Shown: piece by piece, positions 5,421-7,667 of the stretch | Layout: each line of letters starts with the position of its first letter | How positions within the stretch are numbered: the first letter of the stretch is position 1 | From: Methanosarcinaceae archaeon | GTDB lineage: Archaea; Halobacteriota; Methanosarcinia; Methanosarcinales; Methanosarcinaceae | DNA length: 7,667 nt | Direction: 5' to 3' | Assembly (NCBI GenBank): GCA_016926455.1 | Contig: JAFGOO010000197.1 | Coordinates: 1-7,667, forward strand | Notes under the pieces: model-generated | Seen by the model: only the letters and a program-made list of their open reading frames with translations | The model's database searches: none | Told to the model about the DNA's origin: nothing | Position numbers and translations under genes: made by a program

Positions 5421-6761
5421 TTAACTATCTGCAACAGTGAAGTCAATTTTTATTTTGTTCTCCAATATGGGTTCACATCTTGCCTTTACAACTGCAGTTC
5501 CAGCAGATGTGGAAGATGTTAAAAAGGCCGTTGTCGAAATATGATTTTTTTCAATATTGACTGGAGTTTCCACCACTCCTGCACTTGTTTCTAAATCGAT
5601 TGTTATGTCCTCTGGAACAGGGATGGGCATTCCATTATTATCTTCGATACTTATTGTTATGGCAGATTTGGATATGCCATTGGCAGGGATATTGGCTGGT
5701 TCTGCAGATAGTTTGAGTTTGATCTGTGGTATCTCTTTCAGATCACAGTGGACTGGTGTAGTTTTATTATCCAGGACCAGTACTTTCTTTTCACATTCAA
5801 AATAAGAGAACTTTATGAACGCGCTCACATGTTCTCCAGAAGGCACTTCATCAATTTTTACTGGTGAAGTCCCGATGAATACCCCATCCAAGTATACCCG
5901 GGCAGAATCAGGTTCTGAAGTTGCGTATATCGATCCGTTTCCTTTTTTTCTGGTTTTATCCTTATGTTTTTTTCTTGATGCCCTCCATATTCCTAAAGCA
6001 GCAGCAGCAACTACTACTGTAGCCGGCAAAATTAATTCCCATAAATCTAGACCTTCCGGGGTTTCCGAGTCAAAGTAAAGCATTGAACTAACATCTTCTG
6101 ACCACAGGCCGTCATTGTCCTGCACTGCAAATACGTATGTACCTTCTCTTATTTGTTCAGGAGCCAACTTCAGTGTAGATGAACTTCCTTCCCTTGTCAT
6201 GCTGGTACCGTCGGGAAAGGTCCAACGGCAAAGTAAGACTTCGCCATCAGCGTCAATTCCATAACCATCAAATATCACACTTTCTCCCTGCCCCACCGGA
6301 TTTGGTTTGATGGTCATGTGTGCTATTGGAGGTGTAGTTTTAATGGCTGGTCTTATACCGTCATCTAGGATTTCTAATTCCATCTCTGGATATTCAAGTT
6401 TTATGTATCCTTTTCCCTCTCCAGCGCCACTGATGACCGAAATTATCCATTCGTTGCCCTTTTCCCTGTCACCATCTGAAATATCATAGCTCAATCTCAG
6501 TAGCTCACCGGATTTACCCCATATTTCATTTTTTATTTCATCTGTTTGAACGAATTCCAGTCTCAGAGCTAGTTCTTGAATATTCCCTTCAAGTAGCGTT
6601 TCGGCATAGATCGTACCCTTTTCTCCCACCTTGAAACTAAGAATATAGGGTGCATCCTCACTTACAGATATTTCCTGATCGATTACCAATGCATCCACAT
6701 TGTAAGATAATATTGCAAAGATTATCGCGGTGATAAGCATGTAAAATGTTTTCCTCGGCAT
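5421..6761 (-). CDS. envelope protein with PKD, membrane helix, PEGA and Ig-like domains
   Basis: This protein has 446 residues. The order is signal peptide (hydrophobic 6-18, likely cut after VDA-24), a beta domain (25-140), a PKD domain (144-231: VIFDGYGIDADGEVLLCRW then TYVFAVQDNDGLWS), a membrane helix (241-259, WELILPATVVVAAAALGIW), a basic stretch (RASRKKHKDKTRKK), a PEGA domain (275-341: ATSEPDSARVYLDGVFIGTSPV...PSGEH) and a Big_1/invasin-like Ig domain (346-444: IPANGISKSAITISIEDNNG). PKD and Ig domains usually serve surface adhesion, and PEGA is common in archaeal surface proteins. With a cut signal peptide, the basic stretch after the helix would place PEGA and Ig inside the cell, which is odd. 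The start at 6761 is chosen because GGTGA (6771-6767) lies 5 bases before it. The ATG at 6788 adds nine residues but has no spaced ribosome site. An IS200/IS605 relic ends 17 bases after the stop. Confidence 0.85.
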   Translation of the reverse strand: MPRKTFYMLITAIIFAILSYNVDALVIDQEISVSEDAPYILSFKVGEKGTIYAETLLEGNIQELALRLEFVQTDEIKNEIWGKSGELLRLSYDISDGDREKGNEWIISVISGAGEGKGYIKLEYPEMELEILDDGIRPAIKTTPPIAHMTIKPNPVGQGESVIFDGYGIDADGEVLLCRWTFPDGTSMTREGSSSTLKLAPEQIREGTYVFAVQDNDGLWSEDVSSMLYFDSETPEGLDLWELILPATVVVAAAALGIWRASRKKHKDKTRKKGNGSIYATSEPDSARVYLDGVFIGTSPVKIDEVPSGEHVSAFIKFSYFECEKKVLVLDNKTTPVHCDLKEIPQIKLKLSAEPANIPANGISKSAITISIEDNNGMPIPVPEDITIDLETSAGVVETPVNIEKNHISTTAFLTSSTSAGTAVVKARCEPILENKIKIDFTVADS

Positions 6762-6766
6762 TCTTT

Positions 6767-6771
6767 TCACC
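6767..6771 (-). promoter_or_regulatory. GGTGA ribosome site deciding the start at 6761
   Basis: GGTGA on the minus strand, 5 bases before ATG 6761, is a standard archaeal Shine-Dalgarno. The upstream in-frame ATG at 6788 is preceded only by an AAGG that touches it. Confidence 0.5.
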
Positions 6772-6933
6772 AGATTTTCCCTTAACATCCTTAACCAATC
6801 AAATAACTCCGAATTCTCTCGGGTGTTTTGAAATCTGTTGTTCTCTTTATCCCCCTTTTGAGTAAGAAGACTACCATTTTCAAACGTTAGATTAATTACG
6901 TCAAATGTCTGTAGTCACATATATCACATCAAA

Positions 6934-6944
6934 CCATATATAAC
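6934..6944 (-). promoter_or_regulatory. possible TATA box for the PKD-PEGA gene
   Basis: The minus strand reads GTTATATATGG, a good archaeal TATA-like octamer. Transcription would start near 6910, giving a leader of about 150 bases. The stretch 6789-6984 is AT-rich and shows no gene. Confidence 0.3.
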
Positions 6945-6984
6945 ATTGTTACCCTTTAGGTCTTGTAACGAATACCATATAAGT

Positions 6985-7110
6985 ACATGTAAAACCGATT
7001 GAGTTAGGAATGGAACGATGTACTGCATGGAACTTCCCGATTTAAAGCCTGTGGAGAACACCCAGAATGTGTTCTTTGAAGCAGGAAGGCACCCTAGTTA
7101 TAGAGTAGTA
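6985..7110 (+). pseudogene. tnpB: tnpB C-terminal tail fragment, relic III
   Basis: From 6997 one frame reads IELGMERC. A shifted frame from about 7024 reads CMELPDLKPVENTQNVFFEAG. LPDLKPVEN followed by an EAG end over the right-end repeat is the usual tail of archaeal TnpB (LPELKPVE...KQEA). The DNA from AGCCTGT through GAAGCAGGAAG to CACCC matches relic II base by base over much of its length (7048-7094 against 5332-5382). Nothing of the nuclease core or zinc finger remains. The open frame that starts at ATG 7018 and runs to 7248 is this tail plus chance read-through, not a gene. Confidence 0.6.
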
Positions 7111-7116
7111 GTCAAC
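7079..7116 (+). mobile_element. decayed IS200/IS605-type right end, relic III
   Basis: GAAGCAGGAAGGCACCCTAG followed by TTATAGAGTAGTAGTCAAC corresponds position by position to the right end at 5366-5404. The hairpin arms have drifted (CACCCTA against TAGAGTAG), so the stem no longer pairs well. Confidence 0.6.
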
Positions 7117-7189
7117 TTCAACGCCTCTTGTGGACCGGAATCTCTCTTCATATATTGCCAGGCCATAGATACAGGATTTATTTTTAGAA

Positions 7190-7211
7190 GGTCTCAATTT
7201 TATATTGAACC
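7190..7211. repeat. palindrome at the probable end of the IS5-family element
   Basis: GGTCTCAAT and ATTGAACC are inverted arms around a short TTTAT centre (one unpaired base). It lies 17 bases beyond the transposase stop, on the side where the terminal inverted repeat of the IS5 element should be. It may be the terminal repeat, a transcript end, or a chance dyad. The other IS end is outside the window. Confidence 0.35.
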
Positions 7212-7667
7212 TGTTTCAAAAGTTCCCTCACACCCTTTTCCAGCATAAGATGAAACATGCAATATCTACTAATCCTTTGAAAACTACATTAAGTCTTTCA
7301 TATCTACTTGCAAGTTTTCTGAATCCCATCTTCAGCCATGCAAAGAACCGTTCTATAGCTCCTCTTTTCAAATAGCTTGTTGGATCAAATCTGGTAGGTC
7401 GTCCTCTTTTTCTCTTTTTACTGTTTCTGATATTGGCCGGTATATTGCTTTTGATCACTCTTGACCTTAAATAGTCCCTTATATCAGCATTATCATAAGC
7501 TGCATCTGCCAGAACCTCATGAGGTCTTGTTCTTGGTCTTCTATCGGTCTTGACCTTAATACTTTCCAACACTTCTATGGAATGATTGCGATCATGCTCT
7601 TTTCCAGAAGCAATTTGGATGGTCAAAGGAAAACCTTCACAGCTTACACATGCGTGAATCTTTATAC
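7200..7667 (-). mobile_element. IS5-family insertion sequence, 3' end only
   Basis: This is the insertion sequence carrying the transposase that ends at 7228. The inner end probably lies between 7195 and 7215, where CCTGTTTCAAAAGTTCCC (7210-7227) directly follows the palindrome and resembles an IS5-type terminal repeat. The repeat cannot be confirmed without the other end. About 75 bases separate it from relic III, so this is a second insertion event next to an older scar. Confidence 0.6.
7228..7667 (-). CDS. IS5-family DDE transposase, C-terminal part
   Basis: The frame is open from the right window edge to a TGA at 7228-7230, so the N-terminal part with the first catalytic Asp lies outside. 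Visible in order: KIHACVSCEGFPLTI, the strand after the first Asp; VLADAAYDNADIRDYL with the second catalytic Asp (7504-7506); a basic linker KKRKRGRPTRFD; and YLKRGAIERFFAWLK, an exact Y-(2)-R-(3)-E-(6)-K signature with the catalytic Glu at 7351-7353; then FRKLASRYERL. These are hallmarks of the IS4/IS5 superfamily, and the ASRYERL end fits IS5. No frame break is seen in the visible part, so the copy may be active. A TTG at 7626 can be read as a start, but coding similarity continues upstream, so it is not the true start. Confidence 0.85.
   Translation of the reverse strand, partial: IKIHACVSCEGFPLTIQIASGKEHDRNHSIEVLESIKVKTDRRPRTRPHEVLADAAYDNADIRDYLRSRVIKSNIPANIRNSKKRKRGRPTRFDPTSYLKRGAIERFFAWLKMGFRKLASRYERLNVVFKGLVDIACFILCWKRV

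Noticed and set aside
5557..6078. Plus-strand open frames of 82 and 87 codons
   Set aside because: They are opposite the PEGA and Ig-like coding region, which has firm domain evidence.
7018..7248. 76-codon plus-strand open frame as a gene
   Set aside because: Its first part is a TnpB tail, the middle is the right-end repeat in translation, and the end runs across the IS5 boundary. No ribosome site is present.
7624..7626. TTG as start of a complete 132-aa transposase
   Set aside because: Transposase-like sequence (KIHACVSCEGFP) continues in frame upstream to the window edge.

Overview
The window looks like an accessory, insertion-sequence-scarred stretch of an archaeal chromosome, most likely a methanogenic or methanotrophic euryarchaeote near Methanosarcinales. 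I infer this from moderate-to-low GC, short archaeal-type ribosome sites (GGTGA, GGAGGT), secreted beta-rich surface proteins with PKD, PEGA and Ig-like domains, and TnpB/IS5 relics of methanogen type. No marker gene fixes the taxon.

Layout, left to right. Positions 1-170 hold the 3' end of a decayed IS200/IS605-type element on the minus strand (tnpB tail plus right-end hairpin). Positions 186-1969 hold a plus-strand pair: a small five-helix membrane protein (154 aa) and, 11 bases later, an exported beta-rich protein (435 aa) anchored by its N-terminus. A perfect 11-bp stem-loop at 2084-2114 ends this pair and also the convergent minus-strand gene at 2126-4690. That gene encodes an 854-aa protein with an N-terminal ComEA/GspK-like helix-hairpin-helix region, two copies of a Cys-containing domain of about 130 residues, and a long beta-rich tail. 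It has no signal peptide. Directly upstream, joined by a TAATG overlap, is a 31-codon reading frame (4690-4785) with the strongest Shine-Dalgarno in the window. A possible hairpin (4794-4828) could hide that ribosome site.

Positions about 5040-5403 are an internally deleted, frameshifted IS200/IS605-type element: tnpB N-terminal codons are joined to the C-terminal zinc finger and a well-kept right-end hairpin. It stops 17 bases from the stop codon of a minus-strand gene (5421-6761) for an envelope protein reading signal peptide - PKD - membrane helix - basic stretch - PEGA - Ig-like. Positions about 6985-7116 are a third, more decayed tnpB tail and right end. The window closes with the C-terminal half of an IS5-family DDE transposase (minus strand, running off the right edge).

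The genes do not form an evident pathway. The common themes are the cell envelope (three exported or membrane proteins) and repeated insertion of transposons between gene modules. The least-explained parts are the 854-aa duplicated-domain protein with its coupled mini-ORF, and the PKD-TM-PEGA-Ig protein, whose predicted topology places normally extracytoplasmic domains on the inside.
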